Notes: a model not told the origin generated them from the letters alone. A stretch of DNA of 64,000 bases from Oceanospirillaceae bacterium (GCA_002723385.1 PBNY01000096.1:58096-122095), one strand, 5' to 3'. Numbered from the stretch's first letter, positions 45,155 through 54,413 are shown. Program-made: numbers and translations.

Positions 45155-45649
45155 ATGAACCGTGTGTATGACAGCCACTTGAGTGGCCTCAACCTAAAAG
45201 ACCTCAACGGTAATCTATTGCCACTTGAGAGTTTTATCGGTCACCCGCTACTGGTCATTAACGTGGCCAGCGAATGCGGCCTGACTCCCCAGTACGAGGC
45301 GCTGCAAGCACTGCATGAACGTTTTGGCTCCGGTAGCAACGGACTGGTGATTCTGGGTTGCCCATGCAATCAGTTTGGCGGACAGGAACCTGGCGATGCC
45401 AAGCAGATTCAGGAATTTGTTCAACAACGCTACGGCGTCAGTTTCCTGATGAGTGAAAAAGTCGATGTAAACGGCCCCAACCGGCACACGCTGTATCAGC
45501 GTCTGATTGGAGATGGTCCCGATATCGAATGGAACTTCGCCAAATTTCTGGTGGGCGGTGATGGTGAAGTGATTATGCGACTGGCTCCGACCGCGCTGCC
45601 GGACACACCGGAGCTGGTCGAGGCGATTGAATCATTGCTGGAGGACTAG
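45155..45649 (+). CDS. Glutathione peroxidase (cysteine type)
   Basis: 164 aa, no signal peptide. Catalytic Cys41 in VINVASECGLTPQYEAL, then GCPCNQFGGQEPG and WNFAKFLVGGDGEVIMR complete the Cys-Gln-Trp-Asn tetrad. Reduces peroxides with thioredoxin or glutathione. A good RBS (AAGGAG) precedes the ATG. Confidence 0.95.
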   Translation: MNRVYDSHLSGLNLKDLNGNLLPLESFIGHPLLVINVASECGLTPQYEALQALHERFGSGSNGLVILGCPCNQFGGQEPGDAKQIQEFVQQRYGVSFLMSEKVDVNGPNRHTLYQRLIGDGPDIEWNFAKFLVGGDGEVIMRLAPTALPDTPELVEAIESLLED

Positions 45650-45665
45650 GGGCACACTCTCAAAG

Positions 45666-46196
45666 TCAGTTGGATGAAGCCCCCTGAGCCAGTTCCTCTT
45701 CGGTTGGATGCAGGAACTGGTTAGCCGCCAAATGTGCCCAAAGCGTGCAATAAACCACCATCGGCTCGGTGAAATAGTCCGCCTTGCGTGAATTCAAAAA
45801 CATCACGCCGCGCAGTTTGCCATGGTTAATCACCGGCATGGTGACGCTGGAACGAAACCCTTGCGCCAGCAAGGTATCCGTATGCTCCGACGGCACATCG
45901 GTACGCAGCTGGCGCATGTCATGCACAACCCGAATATTGCCGGTGGTCACCAGATCCTGCAGCGACTGCACTTCCCACAATTTGGCTTCATAGCCCTTCA
46001 GAACCGGCCCGGTCTCGTCGAACGAATACATATTCGCCAGAGTGTCATTGTCTTCATCGTACAGCGCAACGGAGAAGCGCTCGATACTGGCAAACTGCTC
46101 CCGCAGACAGTGATACAGATGTGCGAGACGCGTCTGCAGAGAGCCCTGATCCGCCAGCCCGGCATAAGGGTCCTGATAAAAGGTTTCATGGCTCAT
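45666..46196 (-). CDS. GAF-domain protein
   Basis: 176 aa from the ATG at 46196 (AAAGGAG seven bases upstream; the longer frame starts without an RBS). A single GAF domain fills most of the chain: ASIERFSVALYDEDNDTLANMYS, FRSSVTMPVINHGKLRGVMFLNSRKADYF, and a final helix. No effector domain is present, so it is probably a stand-alone ligand or redox sensor. Function unknown. Confidence 0.82.
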   Translation of the reverse strand: MSHETFYQDPYAGLADQGSLQTRLAHLYHCLREQFASIERFSVALYDEDNDTLANMYSFDETGPVLKGYEAKLWEVQSLQDLVTTGNIRVVHDMRQLRTDVPSEHTDTLLAQGFRSSVTMPVINHGKLRGVMFLNSRKADYFTEPMVVYCTLWAHLAANQFLHPTEEELAQGASSN

Positions 46197-46348
46197 AACA
46201 AACTCCTTTCTAAACAACGGCATGCGTTTTGACGCACAGGCAATGTACTCCAGAGTGTAAACAAGCGCTGAAAGACGCTGTCTGACGTACATCAAGACGT
46301 CACAGTTATGAAGAAGCTAGTGTAATCGGGTGAATTGAGGAATCTGCT

Positions 46349-46687
46349 ATGAACATGAATGTCATCAAAGACCGACTGACCACCCGCCTTGCCGAACTGG
46401 AAACCAGAGCTGAGCGCGCTGAACGCCATGCCACCCACCGCGATGAAGCCGTATCCGCCGACTTCGCGGAACAAGCAACAGAACGAGAGAATGACGATGT
46501 TCTGCACACCATCAGTCAGGAAGCCAAAGCAGAGATTATCCAGCTAAGACACGCGCTGGATCAGATAGAAACCGGCAGCTACGGCATTTGTGAAATGTGC
46601 GGCGCGGATATTACTCCCGCCCGCCTGGAAGCCTTGCCGGGAACCACGCTGTGTATCAAATGTGCCGACAAACGCGAGCAAGTGTGA
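46349..46687 (+). CDS. TraR/DksA-type C4 zinc-finger protein
   Basis: 112 aa. Helical N-terminal coiled coil rich in Glu/Arg, then the C4 zinc finger CEMCGADITPARLEALPGTTLCIKC (residues ~79-104). Shorter than DksA (~150 aa), and it lacks DksA's DPAD-type coiled-coil tip. It is more like small DksA-family proteins that may bind RNA polymerase's secondary channel. AGGA precedes the ATG. Confidence 0.88.
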   Translation: MNMNVIKDRLTTRLAELETRAERAERHATHRDEAVSADFAEQATERENDDVLHTISQEAKAEIIQLRHALDQIETGSYGICEMCGADITPARLEALPGTTLCIKCADKREQV

Positions 46688-46767
46688 GCTGATTTGTCGT
46701 TTTTCTTGAGGTACACCAGTCACCGTTGATACCACTCTGACAACGTTATCCCCCACTGGCCCGTGTT

Positions 46768-47466
46768 TCAGTGGCGTGATTCAGCTGAAATACGAGCGCC
46801 CAGATTGGTCAGGCTCTCTACGATCAGAGTGGGTTCGATACGCTGGCCGTCGAAGGCCCAGTCGTCGAAGATCGCGCTGCTGGTGCGTTTCACCCAGACG
46901 GCTTTCATCCCGAAGCGCAAAGCCCCAATCACATCGAAAGGGTTACTGGAAATCAGCCAACTGTTTTCGCGCTGGCCACCAGAGCGCTGAAGGAAGTATT
47001 GATACACCTTCGGATTCGGCTTGAAGGTCTTCAGATCCGCGACGCTGACCATATCGACAAAGTGTCGATCCAGCCCGGATGACAACATCAGCCCCCGAAC
47101 CGCAGATTCTGTGCCGTTGGAAAAGGCATAGGGACGAAATTCATCGCGATCCAGAGCAGAAAGACCGGCATCAACATCCGAAAAGGCAGGCAGCTTGCCG
47201 TACAGAGCCATCAGGTCCGCCTTCTGATTCGGCGTCAGAGTCGCATTATGCTTGGCGCAAGCGTATTCCAGTGCCGCCCGAGTGCATTCAGAAAAGGGGA
47301 GATAGTCGTCCATCAAGCCACGGCGAAAGGTGTACTCCAGCTGTTTCTCACGCCAGGTTTCAGACAGAGAGCGTGCATTTGATCCCACCAATTGACGCAG
47401 TTGCTCAACCAATCCATGGGTGTCGATCAAAGTTCCATATACGTCGAATGCCAGTGTCAGCGCCAT
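46768..47466 (-). CDS. Haloacid dehalogenase, type II (HAD superfamily)
   Basis: 232 aa. HAD motif I FDVYGTLIDT, motif II AFSNGTESAV, motif III lysine in KTFKPNPKVYQY, and motif IV ISSNPFDVIGA. This combination (with SSNPFD) is typical of L-2-haloacid dehalogenases. The natural substrate may be another halo- or phospho-compound. GAGGA precedes the ATG. Confidence 0.92.
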   Translation of the reverse strand: MALTLAFDVYGTLIDTHGLVEQLRQLVGSNARSLSETWREKQLEYTFRRGLMDDYLPFSECTRAALEYACAKHNATLTPNQKADLMALYGKLPAFSDVDAGLSALDRDEFRPYAFSNGTESAVRGLMLSSGLDRHFVDMVSVADLKTFKPNPKVYQYFLQRSGGQRENSWLISSNPFDVIGALRFGMKAVWVKRTSSAIFDDWAFDGQRIEPTLIVESLTNLGARISAESRH

Positions 47467-47577
47467 GGGATAGTCCTCTTATTATTTTGTCAGTAGCACC
47501 AGGCAACCACCACACTAGCACTATCGCTGACATGACTGAGTACGACGAAGGCCGTGTTCTATCCTGTTCAAACGTAC

Positions 47578-47596
47578 TGCGTCACGATCTGACGCA
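47578..47596. promoter_or_regulatory. Inverted repeat TGCGTCA-N5-TGACGCA
   Basis: A perfect 7-5-7 dyad 45 bp before the first small zinc-ribbon gene. A near-identical site precedes the WYL regulator gene (47902-47920). Candidate operator of the WYL protein. Confidence 0.5.
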
Positions 47597-47640
47597 TGAC
47601 TCGCAATACTGTTTCCATCAAGTGATCACGGAGACACGCC

Positions 47641-47856
47641 ATGCAAATCACCTCAGCAAAAAACGTTCTGTTGCTGACTCTGAACCAGAATGATTCGGAG
47701 TTTGTTGTGAGCTGCACCCAATGCGACTGGAGCATCAAGGTCAGCCAATTGTGTGAAATACCGGAAGCATGCCCTTGCTGCTCACATCACGTCCTGCACA
47801 TTGATACACATTCCTCAAATCAACACATCAGTATGGAAATGGCTATTTCCGCCTGA
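47641..47856 (+). CDS. Small zinc-ribbon protein at the head of the WYL–ATPase–Hsp70 block
   Basis: 71 aa with two CXXC-type knuckles: VSCTQCDWSIKV and PEACPCCSHH (residues ~21-45). The C-X-X-C-X-W ... P-X-X-C-P-X-C pattern is repeated in the 63-aa protein at 57316-57507. It is too small to be an enzyme; probably a nucleic-acid or protein binding adapter. It lies 83 bp before the WYL gene in the same direction. Confidence 0.7.
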   Translation: MQITSAKNVLLLTLNQNDSEFVVSCTQCDWSIKVSQLCEIPEACPCCSHHVLHIDTHSSNQHISMEMAISA

Positions 47857-47901
47857 GACCCCTTACGCCACTGGCATCAAACCGGCTTTTTTTATAACCT
47901 C

Positions 47902-47920
47902 TGCGCCAAGAAAGGACGCT
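47902..47920. promoter_or_regulatory. Second operator-like repeat, TGCGCCA-N5-GGACGCT
   Basis: Matches the 47578 site at 12 of 14 arm positions with the same 5-bp spacer. It lies just after a TATAAC -10-like box (47893-47898), where it would cover the transcription start of the WYL operon, consistent with autorepression. Confidence 0.5.
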
Positions 47921-47939
47921 TATTGGAGCTATTACCATA

Positions 47940-49004
47940 ATGAAAGGGTCAGCTGCATCATCATCGCAGGACACTCTATTCAGAATCCTGGAACTACTAC
48001 GATTCATTCAGGATAGCCATCACCCACTTGCCACATCCACCCTGGCTCTAAAGCTACGCGAGCAAGGCCACCAGTTTTCTGACCGTACATTACAAAGAGA
48101 CCTTGAAAGGCTCAGTAAAAATGGGCTGGTCGAATGTCATGATGAGGGAAGACCTTATCGCTGGGCGTCGCCATATCGGAAAGCAAAACAAACTTATCCC
48201 TCAGCTTCTACGACGGATGCCCTGGCTTTTGTCCTGGCAGCACCCTATCTGAAACGCAGATTGCCCGCAGAAGTCTTTCAGAAACTCACCCCCAGAATTC
48301 TGGAAGCTGAGAAACAGCTGGATCAGTTGCAAACCAATCGTCTGGCCAATTGGCACAAAAAAGTACGATCACTTCCGGGAGGAAGGCCTCTCAGAACAGC
48401 CCAACAGACCGAACAGATATGGCAGCAGGTCAGTGAAGCCGTGCTGGCTGAGCAGCAGCTAATGATCTGCTATCGGGCACACAACGCCGAACCCACAGAA
48501 CGTATTGTGAACCCTCTGGCGGTCGTGGTGAGGGAAACCAAAAGCTATTTGATTGCTACCGTGGGTGAACACACCAAACCAGCCTTGTTTGCCATCAACC
48601 GCATCAACAAAGCGGAGCAGACACACCGCCCGGCTCAGGTCCCGCCAGACTTTGACCTCACCGAGCTGATCAACAGCGGTCGTTTTGGCTGGGCCGCCAA
48701 AGGCAAAGTACAGCTCAAAGCGCATATTCGTGAAGGTGTAGCAGCCAAACTGCAGGAAACACCGATTAGCGATGATCAAAGTATCACCGCGATCAATGAA
48801 GGCTGGCACCTGCTGGAGGCAGAAGTCCCGGACGACCGGGAAACCCTGTGGTGGATTTTCAGTATGAATCACAACATCCAGGTGCTGGAACCCGAGCACT
48901 GGGTAGAGGAAATCACACACACCCTCCAAAGCTGGGCAGATCTGTACGCCAAAAAACCCGGTACGCCAAAATCACTGAACCCACTATCAGAGACCATTGT
49001 ATGA
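47940..49004 (+). CDS. WYL-domain transcriptional regulator
   Basis: 354 aa. N-terminal winged HTH (residues ~10-80: FRILELLRFIQDSHHPLATSTLALKL...SDRTLQRDLERLSKNGLVE). A WYL domain at ~155-240 has QQLMICYRAHNAEPTERIVNPLAVVVRETKSYLIATV, and a C-terminal WCX-type extension has LKAHIREGVAAKL...LEAEVPDDRETLWWIFSMNHNIQVLEP. WYL regulators (for example BrxR and CapW) commonly control phage-defence operons by sensing nucleic acid or nucleotides. The stop overlaps the ATPase start by ATGA, so it is part of the operon. Confidence 0.9.
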   Translation: MKGSAASSSQDTLFRILELLRFIQDSHHPLATSTLALKLREQGHQFSDRTLQRDLERLSKNGLVECHDEGRPYRWASPYRKAKQTYPSASTTDALAFVLAAPYLKRRLPAEVFQKLTPRILEAEKQLDQLQTNRLANWHKKVRSLPGGRPLRTAQQTEQIWQQVSEAVLAEQQLMICYRAHNAEPTERIVNPLAVVVRETKSYLIATVGEHTKPALFAINRINKAEQTHRPAQVPPDFDLTELINSGRFGWAAKGKVQLKAHIREGVAAKLQETPISDDQSITAINEGWHLLEAEVPDDRETLWWIFSMNHNIQVLEPEHWVEEITHTLQSWADLYAKKPGTPKSLNPLSETIV

Positions 49005-52000
49005 ATACCGAACTGCAGCCATTGATCCAGTTTGATCGCCAGAACAGCGAATGGGATGGTCTACTGACTCCGCCTGACTTGCTGACATCAGATCAGCTCA
49101 TTCCACTGAAACTGGAAAAACACATTGATTACCGTTTTTTCCAGGTGCATGAAATCAACAAAGATAATGCGGAAGCACAGCGCCTGGCCATGGCCAATGT
49201 GCTGTCCAGCATTAGCCAAACACAAGCCAGACTGGCCTACCTGCTGCGAGGCACAGCTCAAGGTGTTCAGCTTTATATCGGCGTCGCCAGCTCAGAAACC
49301 GGTTCACATGAACGCATAGAAACGCTGAAACGCACCCTGCAAGGCAACTATCCGGGCATTCGGCTACAGGATATTAAACGCGATGATCAAACTCTGGAGA
49401 ATCTGTTCCAGTCGGTGTCAAACATCGGTCTTGTCACTGGTATTCCGTCGTTAAACGAAACCAACCAAAGCCCTGAAAATGACTTTCAGGGTATAGAGCG
49501 TCTGGCCAACAGCTTGCAGGGTGAAGAATGGCAATTACTGGTGATCGCCGAGCCGGGCAATACCGCCGATATTCATGCCATCATCGAAAGCCTGCAAGCG
49601 CTCAGTACCCGAGCCAGTGTCGCCGTCAAGCAAACCCTTCAGCATTCGGAAAGCCGGGGCGAGCAGCAAGGCACAACCACGGGTTCTTCCACCAATAAAA
49701 GTACCAGCAAGACAGCAGGCACAAGTGAAACACAGAGCACTGGTTCCAATAGCTCCTCGACCCATGGCAAATCCCAAAATGCCGGTAAATCGGAATCAGA
49801 TGGTCAGTCCTGGAATGATGGCAAGAAAAGCTCAAATAACAGCAAAACCTGGGGTGACTCTAGTTCTGAAAGCAAAACCCGTGGCTCCAGCAAAGGCACA
49901 AGTTCCGGTACCTCAACCAGCGACAGCATCAGCGTATCCAATAGCGAAAATCGTGGTGACAGCCACGGCACCAATAGCAGCCAGCAAGCCACTCTGGGGC
50001 GAGAGCAGACCAACAAGAAAGTTGAGGCACTGATCAAGCACCTGGATGACAGTGTGATTCAACGCTTTCAGCTTGGATTGAACAAGGGCATGTTCCGAAC
50101 CGCTGTGTACGTTTCTGCCAAGCGCAAGGACACGTACGAACGACTGGTACAAAACGTCAAATCCATCTTTCAAGGTAACCAGCCCGGCATCACTCCGTTG
50201 CAGGTCAACGCCTTGTGTCATCAGCCAGAGAGCCTGCCTGATCTGTTACAACTGGGGCGCTATCAGGTTCATGGATTAAACTCTGATCAGTTACTGCCGC
50301 ACAGTGTGCCGTTTGAACCTCGTTCCGATATTGCCACCGCTGCGACCTGGATGAACACACAAGACCTCGCATTACTGACGGGTGTCCCCGGACGTGAGAT
50401 TCCCGGTTTGAAGTTACGCGACAGCGTTGACTTTGCCGTCAATGTGCCAGAGCCAGCTCGTGATGAGCCATCCCTGAATCTAGCCACGCTGATACACCAC
50501 GGCCGTGAGCTGGAGCACAACCCGGTTCGACTGCCATTAAGCGATCTCAACAAGCACACCTTCGTCACCGGGGTGACCGGGGCGGGAAAAACCACCACCT
50601 GTATGCGGCTGCTGGTAGATTCCAACTTGCCTTTTCTGGTGATCGAACCGGCCAAAACAGAATACCGGGCATTGCTGGAGCAAGGGCTGGATGTTGATTA
50701 CTACCAACCCGGCTCCGAGGAATTTACGCCGTTCCGGTTAAACCCGTTTGAGTTGGTCAACTCGCGTGTCAATTTACAAGGCCATATTGCCACCCTGACC
50801 AGCACGCTGACAGCGGCCTACCCCATGGAAGCCGCCATGCCACAACTGGTGGAAGAAGCCATTATCAAGGCGTACGAGCACTACGGTTGGGATATGCGCA
50901 CCAACCAGAACGACTACGTCGATGACGACCAACTGCCGTGGGCTGAAGAGTCTGCGGGTCAATACTGGCCGACGTTCAGCGACATGATCGGGCAGCTTGA
51001 TGAGCTGATTGAATCCAAGAAAATGGGGCAGGAATTTACTGAAAAATACCGGGGTTCGTTGGTTGCGCGGCTGACCAACCTGACGCTGGGTACCAAAGGC
51101 TCGATGCTAAACTCCCGCCGCTCACTCGACTTTAACGCCCTGCTTGATCGCAAGGTCGTGATCGAGCTGGAAGAACTGAAAAGTGAAAACGACAAAGCTC
51201 TGCTGATGGGACTGATCGTCACTCGCCTGGCCGAGTGTATGAAACATCGTCACCGCAACGATCATGCGTTCAAACACCTCACCCTGATCGAAGAAGCACA
51301 TCACTTGCTGACACGCCCGGATGGCCATATGTCGGAGACTCGCCGTCAGGGTGTGGAAATGTTTGCCAACCTGTTGGCGGAAGTACGCAAATACGGTGAA
51401 GGGCTGATCATCGCCGATCAAGTACCTAACAAGCTGATTCCTGATGTGATCAAAAACACCCACACCAAAATTGTTCATCGCCTGTATGCCGCTGACGATC
51501 GCGCCAGCATTGGCGATGCCATCAGCCTGAACGATGACCAGAAGGACTTCTTGCCACGGCTGCAAACCGGCGAAACCATTGTCTTTTGTGGTGGTTGGCA
51601 CGCACCCGTGTGGACGAAGATCCGCCAGCAGGCTCACACCGATGCCGCTGATGTCGATGAGGCATTAATGCAGCAGCGCGGCATTCAGCAGCAATGGCAA
51701 CAGCGTAATCGTCTGCATCCTTACTTGTGTCGTACCCAACATATTCAGGATCAAGACACGTTCGCCACCCTCACCCGCAAGGCCCCAAAAGCCATTAAAA
51801 ATCTGCTGGGCTGGCTTAACCAAACCAATGAAGAAAGCGATATTGCCAAACGCCAACTGCAACAATACCAGGCGTTTGTTCACCACTGGCAGTCCAGGCT
51901 TGAGCTGACGGACGCACAAGCCGGAGAACTGGTGATCGCATTATTGCTGGATTCAGCACACCCGCCATCCATGTTGACCGTGGCAGAACTGACCTCGGAG

Positions 52001-52129
52001 CCTTATCACACCAGCGTGCAGGCATTACTGAATACGATTCGAAGCACTGCACCGGGCGAGCGACTCAGAACATCGGATAAAACGACAAAAGAAATCATCG
52101 ATCAAGTGAAACAATTCACTCTGATTTAA
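49001..52129 (+). CDS. HerA/DUF87-like P-loop ATPase with a Ser-rich linker
   Basis: 1042 aa from the ATG at 49001 inside the WYL stop. Residues 1-210: an alpha/beta domain (AQRLAMANVLSSISQTQARLAYLLRG). ~213-330: a low-complexity Ser/Thr/Gly/Asn segment. From ~500: a HerA/FtsK-like ATPase with Walker A GVTGAGKTTT (~524-533), FLVIEPAKTEYRALLEQG, Walker B LTLIEEAHHLL (~760-770), a sensor-like IIADQVPNKLIPDVIKNTHTKIVHRL, and ETIVFCGG. C-terminal ~200 residues helical. A hexameric DNA or protein translocase is plausible. The usual HerA partner nuclease (NurA, DUF4297, SIR2) is not adjacent. Confidence 0.87.
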   Translation: MNTELQPLIQFDRQNSEWDGLLTPPDLLTSDQLIPLKLEKHIDYRFFQVHEINKDNAEAQRLAMANVLSSISQTQARLAYLLRGTAQGVQLYIGVASSETGSHERIETLKRTLQGNYPGIRLQDIKRDDQTLENLFQSVSNIGLVTGIPSLNETNQSPENDFQGIERLANSLQGEEWQLLVIAEPGNTADIHAIIESLQALSTRASVAVKQTLQHSESRGEQQGTTTGSSTNKSTSKTAGTSETQSTGSNSSSTHGKSQNAGKSESDGQSWNDGKKSSNNSKTWGDSSSESKTRGSSKGTSSGTSTSDSISVSNSENRGDSHGTNSSQQATLGREQTNKKVEALIKHLDDSVIQRFQLGLNKGMFRTAVYVSAKRKDTYERLVQNVKSIFQGNQPGITPLQVNALCHQPESLPDLLQLGRYQVHGLNSDQLLPHSVPFEPRSDIATAATWMNTQDLALLTGVPGREIPGLKLRDSVDFAVNVPEPARDEPSLNLATLIHHGRELEHNPVRLPLSDLNKHTFVTGVTGAGKTTTCMRLLVDSNLPFLVIEPAKTEYRALLEQGLDVDYYQPGSEEFTPFRLNPFELVNSRVNLQGHIATLTSTLTAAYPMEAAMPQLVEEAIIKAYEHYGWDMRTNQNDYVDDDQLPWAEESAGQYWPTFSDMIGQLDELIESKKMGQEFTEKYRGSLVARLTNLTLGTKGSMLNSRRSLDFNALLDRKVVIELEELKSENDKALLMGLIVTRLAECMKHRHRNDHAFKHLTLIEEAHHLLTRPDGHMSETRRQGVEMFANLLAEVRKYGEGLIIADQVPNKLIPDVIKNTHTKIVHRLYAADDRASIGDAISLNDDQKDFLPRLQTGETIVFCGGWHAPVWTKIRQQAHTDAADVDEALMQQRGIQQQWQQRNRLHPYLCRTQHIQDQDTFATLTRKAPKAIKNLLGWLNQTNEESDIAKRQLQQYQAFVHHWQSRLELTDAQAGELVIALLLDSAHPPSMLTVAELTSEPYHTSVQALLNTIRSTAPGERLRTSDKTTKEIIDQVKQFTLI

Positions 52130-52153
52130 ACCAGTTTAATAAGGAGACATATT

Positions 52154-52834
52154 ATGGGAGTTTGGAGTTTTGTTTGCGATACCGTATCCAGCGTGGCCAG
52201 TACTGCTGTGAGCGTCGCTACCAGTATTGGTGGTGCTATTTCCAGCACCATCGATAAAATTTTGCCATACCTCGAAAAAATTCACCCTGTATTAGGTCAA
52301 GTATCTGAGATTATCCGCGATGTTGGAAAAATCCTGGGAATCCTCAAGCCAGGGGAAGAAATTGAAGATATTGGTGATCGAGTTATCCAGGCCTCGGAAC
52401 AAGATCCAACCATGAAGCCAGAACGTTTTGATACTTATGAAGAATATCTGAACGCCATTCGCACATTTGAACTGGATCCTCAAAAGACCAAGCAGAACCA
52501 GGAAAATAAAACTGCCACGATTATTGGTCTGGCAACCGTAGGTAAAGCCACAGAAGAACGCTTTGATTTACGCGAGAACAGCAGCGCTGAAATGATTCAA
52601 GTGATCGCCAAATCTCCCGAGTTTTTTAATCCAGATCGCATGGGAAATCTGGTTCGTAATGACGCCAACTTTGGCGAGATCGGCCGTTATCTGGATGGCA
52701 AGCTATCCCTTGGTCAAACCGACGCACTGTATGACCGACTGTTTTCCATGGAGCAGAAAATCAACCCATCGGCCAATCGTGATCAGTTTGACAATGCCCT
52801 GTATGCCGCTAAACACAACCAGGAAACCGCATGA
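52154..52834 (+). CDS. Uncharacterised protein with an amphipathic, membrane-active-looking N terminus
   Basis: 226 aa, RBS AAGGAG before the ATG at 52154. Residues ~1-40 are Ser/Ala/Val/Gly-rich (WSFVCDTVSSVASTAVSVAT, then SIGGAISSTIDKILPYL), like a small-residue helix that can insert in membranes. A second helix has GQVSEIIRDVGKILGIL. The remaining ~150 residues are soluble and charged (PERFDTYEEYLNAIRTF, SPEFFNPDRMGNL). No family recognised. The stop overlaps the next start (ATGA). It could be a membrane effector or a structural partner of the ATPase. Confidence 0.75.
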   Translation: MGVWSFVCDTVSSVASTAVSVATSIGGAISSTIDKILPYLEKIHPVLGQVSEIIRDVGKILGILKPGEEIEDIGDRVIQASEQDPTMKPERFDTYEEYLNAIRTFELDPQKTKQNQENKTATIIGLATVGKATEERFDLRENSSAEMIQVIAKSPEFFNPDRMGNLVRNDANFGEIGRYLDGKLSLGQTDALYDRLFSMEQKINPSANRDQFDNALYAAKHNQETA

Positions 52835-53697
52835 ACACAAGCCATTATGCATTGATTGAACAACAAGGGTTGTTCTACTGCTTTTCCCTGCGCAACGGCC
52901 AATGGCACGCCATTCCTCTGTATGGGGAGCAAGGTACTGACACACGTTGGGAAGAGGCCTTTCAGGCTCTGAACGAGATCCATAACAGCTCAAAGCAGTT
53001 ACAAGACACGCAGCTGGTTTTGATCGCCGAAACCCTGAATGCACAAACATTGGCAGTCATTGCCCAGAACCTGCCAAAGTACTGTTCAGAACAGTGGCAA
53101 CTGCATTCATTGGGTTGGTTAAGCCATTGGCTGCCAGAACACACACTAGAACCAGCACTCTGGTTTGCCCAACAGTTACTGCCGTCTGTCATTACGCCAG
53201 AAACCGCACTGGATGATGCTCTGAACTCCCGGAAAGAACCCGCTACGGCAACCGACGAGAAGGATCAGGAAACGCAAACACCATCAGAACTACAGGCCGT
53301 ACAAACGGCATACGCGGAGCTTAAACAGCAATACCGCACCCAGACAGGGCGGCTCAACACATTGCAGGAACAGTATCGCGTCCTGGAGCAGCAGCCCAGT
53401 GAACTGGCCGTTAACAAACTCTGTTCGTACCTGCCCTGCATCTTTGAAAACTACTGGAATCACATCAAGCCAGTGGATTTTGCGGTACTGACCGGAGCAC
53501 CGGAATTACCCAGCATCCCATCTCCCGTTGCAGAACCATCACACCTGGTTATTCAAGGCATCGCCAAAGAGCTGCGCAAGTTACCACACATTCAACAGCA
53601 GCAATTGGGCCGACTGATTGAACGCCACCAAACCAGCGTAACGACGTTAAAAACAAGAGCGGAATTCAAATACCTGTTGGAGCAAAGTGGCCAATGA
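52831..53697 (+). CDS. Uncharacterised protein with a central coiled coil
   Basis: 288 aa, starting inside the previous stop. N-terminal ~110 residues form an alpha/beta domain (YALIEQQGLFYCFSLRNGQWHAIPL...DTQLVLIAETLNAQTLAVIAQNL). A coiled coil lies at ~150-195 (SELQAVQTAYAELKQQYRTQTGRLNTLQEQYRVLEQQ), followed by a helical C-terminal domain. No known domain recognised. ATGA overlaps on both sides show tight translational coupling, as for subunits made in fixed ratio. Confidence 0.78.
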   Translation: MNTSHYALIEQQGLFYCFSLRNGQWHAIPLYGEQGTDTRWEEAFQALNEIHNSSKQLQDTQLVLIAETLNAQTLAVIAQNLPKYCSEQWQLHSLGWLSHWLPEHTLEPALWFAQQLLPSVITPETALDDALNSRKEPATATDEKDQETQTPSELQAVQTAYAELKQQYRTQTGRLNTLQEQYRVLEQQPSELAVNKLCSYLPCIFENYWNHIKPVDFAVLTGAPELPSIPSPVAEPSHLVIQGIAKELRKLPHIQQQQLGRLIERHQTSVTTLKTRAEFKYLLEQSGQ

Positions 53698-54413
53698 GCA
53701 ATGACGCAAAGAGGTTAGACAAGATCAGGGAAGGTTCCTACTTCCAGGAAAAGCTCACATACAGCGACCTGCTGATACTGCTGGAACACGACCCAGCCGT
53801 GCAGCAGTTGATTCAACAGCTTGCAGCACAGCCAGCAGCAGAAGTGCCACCACCGTCTGAAGAACCAGACTCCTTAAAGCAAGCGCCATTGCCAGAAGAG
53901 GAACTGGAAACGCTATCGTTTGAAGACGACGAAGAGCGGTTATCACTCTCTGTCTCTGGGCCGGAGCCAGAACCGGCGGTCGATCCGCTACGCACCGAGC
54001 TACAACCCGCACTGGATTTATTGGCCTTGTTTGAAGCCGACAATTCGCTCAAAGAAAGCTGGATTCGTACAGAAGACACCGAAGGCCAGCGCCTGCTGCG
54101 TCTGGTGGTCACCTGGGGTGACTGGCAACAACTGGAATACCTCTGGGATCAGTTGGCACAACGTCTTAAACAAGACGGGCGAGTCGCCACCGACGAGGAA
54201 CACGCCATACTCACAGGCTGCCTGGATTGCTACAACCTCACCACCCGCCAGCTCAGTGCCTGTCTGATAACCCCGGAACCATCCGTACTTTATAACCATA
54301 AAGAGCACAACCGTTTAAACAGCAAGGGCAAACACATAACCCAACTGGCATTACCCGGCTTGCTCAACGCCGCAGGAAATATCACACGCAAACCCCTGGT
54401 GATTACCGAATAA
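53694..54413 (+). CDS. Uncharacterised protein with an acidic Pro/Glu linker
   Basis: 239 aa, starting inside the previous stop. Residues 1-45 helical (RLDKIREGSYFQEKLTYSDLLILLEHDPAVQQLIQQL). A disordered acidic linker at ~46-100 is rich in Pro, Glu and Ser, followed by a helical C-terminal domain (LQPALDLLALFEADNSLKESWI...CLDCYNLTTRQLSACLITP). No family recognised. Probably an adaptor between the coiled-coil protein and the Hsp70-like protein 12 bp downstream. Confidence 0.75.
   Translation: MSNDAKRLDKIREGSYFQEKLTYSDLLILLEHDPAVQQLIQQLAAQPAAEVPPPSEEPDSLKQAPLPEEELETLSFEDDEERLSLSVSGPEPEPAVDPLRTELQPALDLLALFEADNSLKESWIRTEDTEGQRLLRLVVTWGDWQQLEYLWDQLAQRLKQDGRVATDEEHAILTGCLDCYNLTTRQLSACLITPEPSVLYNHKEHNRLNSKGKHITQLALPGLLNAAGNITRKPLVITE

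Noticed and set aside
47079..47693. 204-aa frame opposite the haloacid dehalogenase
   Set aside because: Mostly antisense of the dehalogenase and overlapping the promoter region of the zinc-ribbon gene; no RBS.
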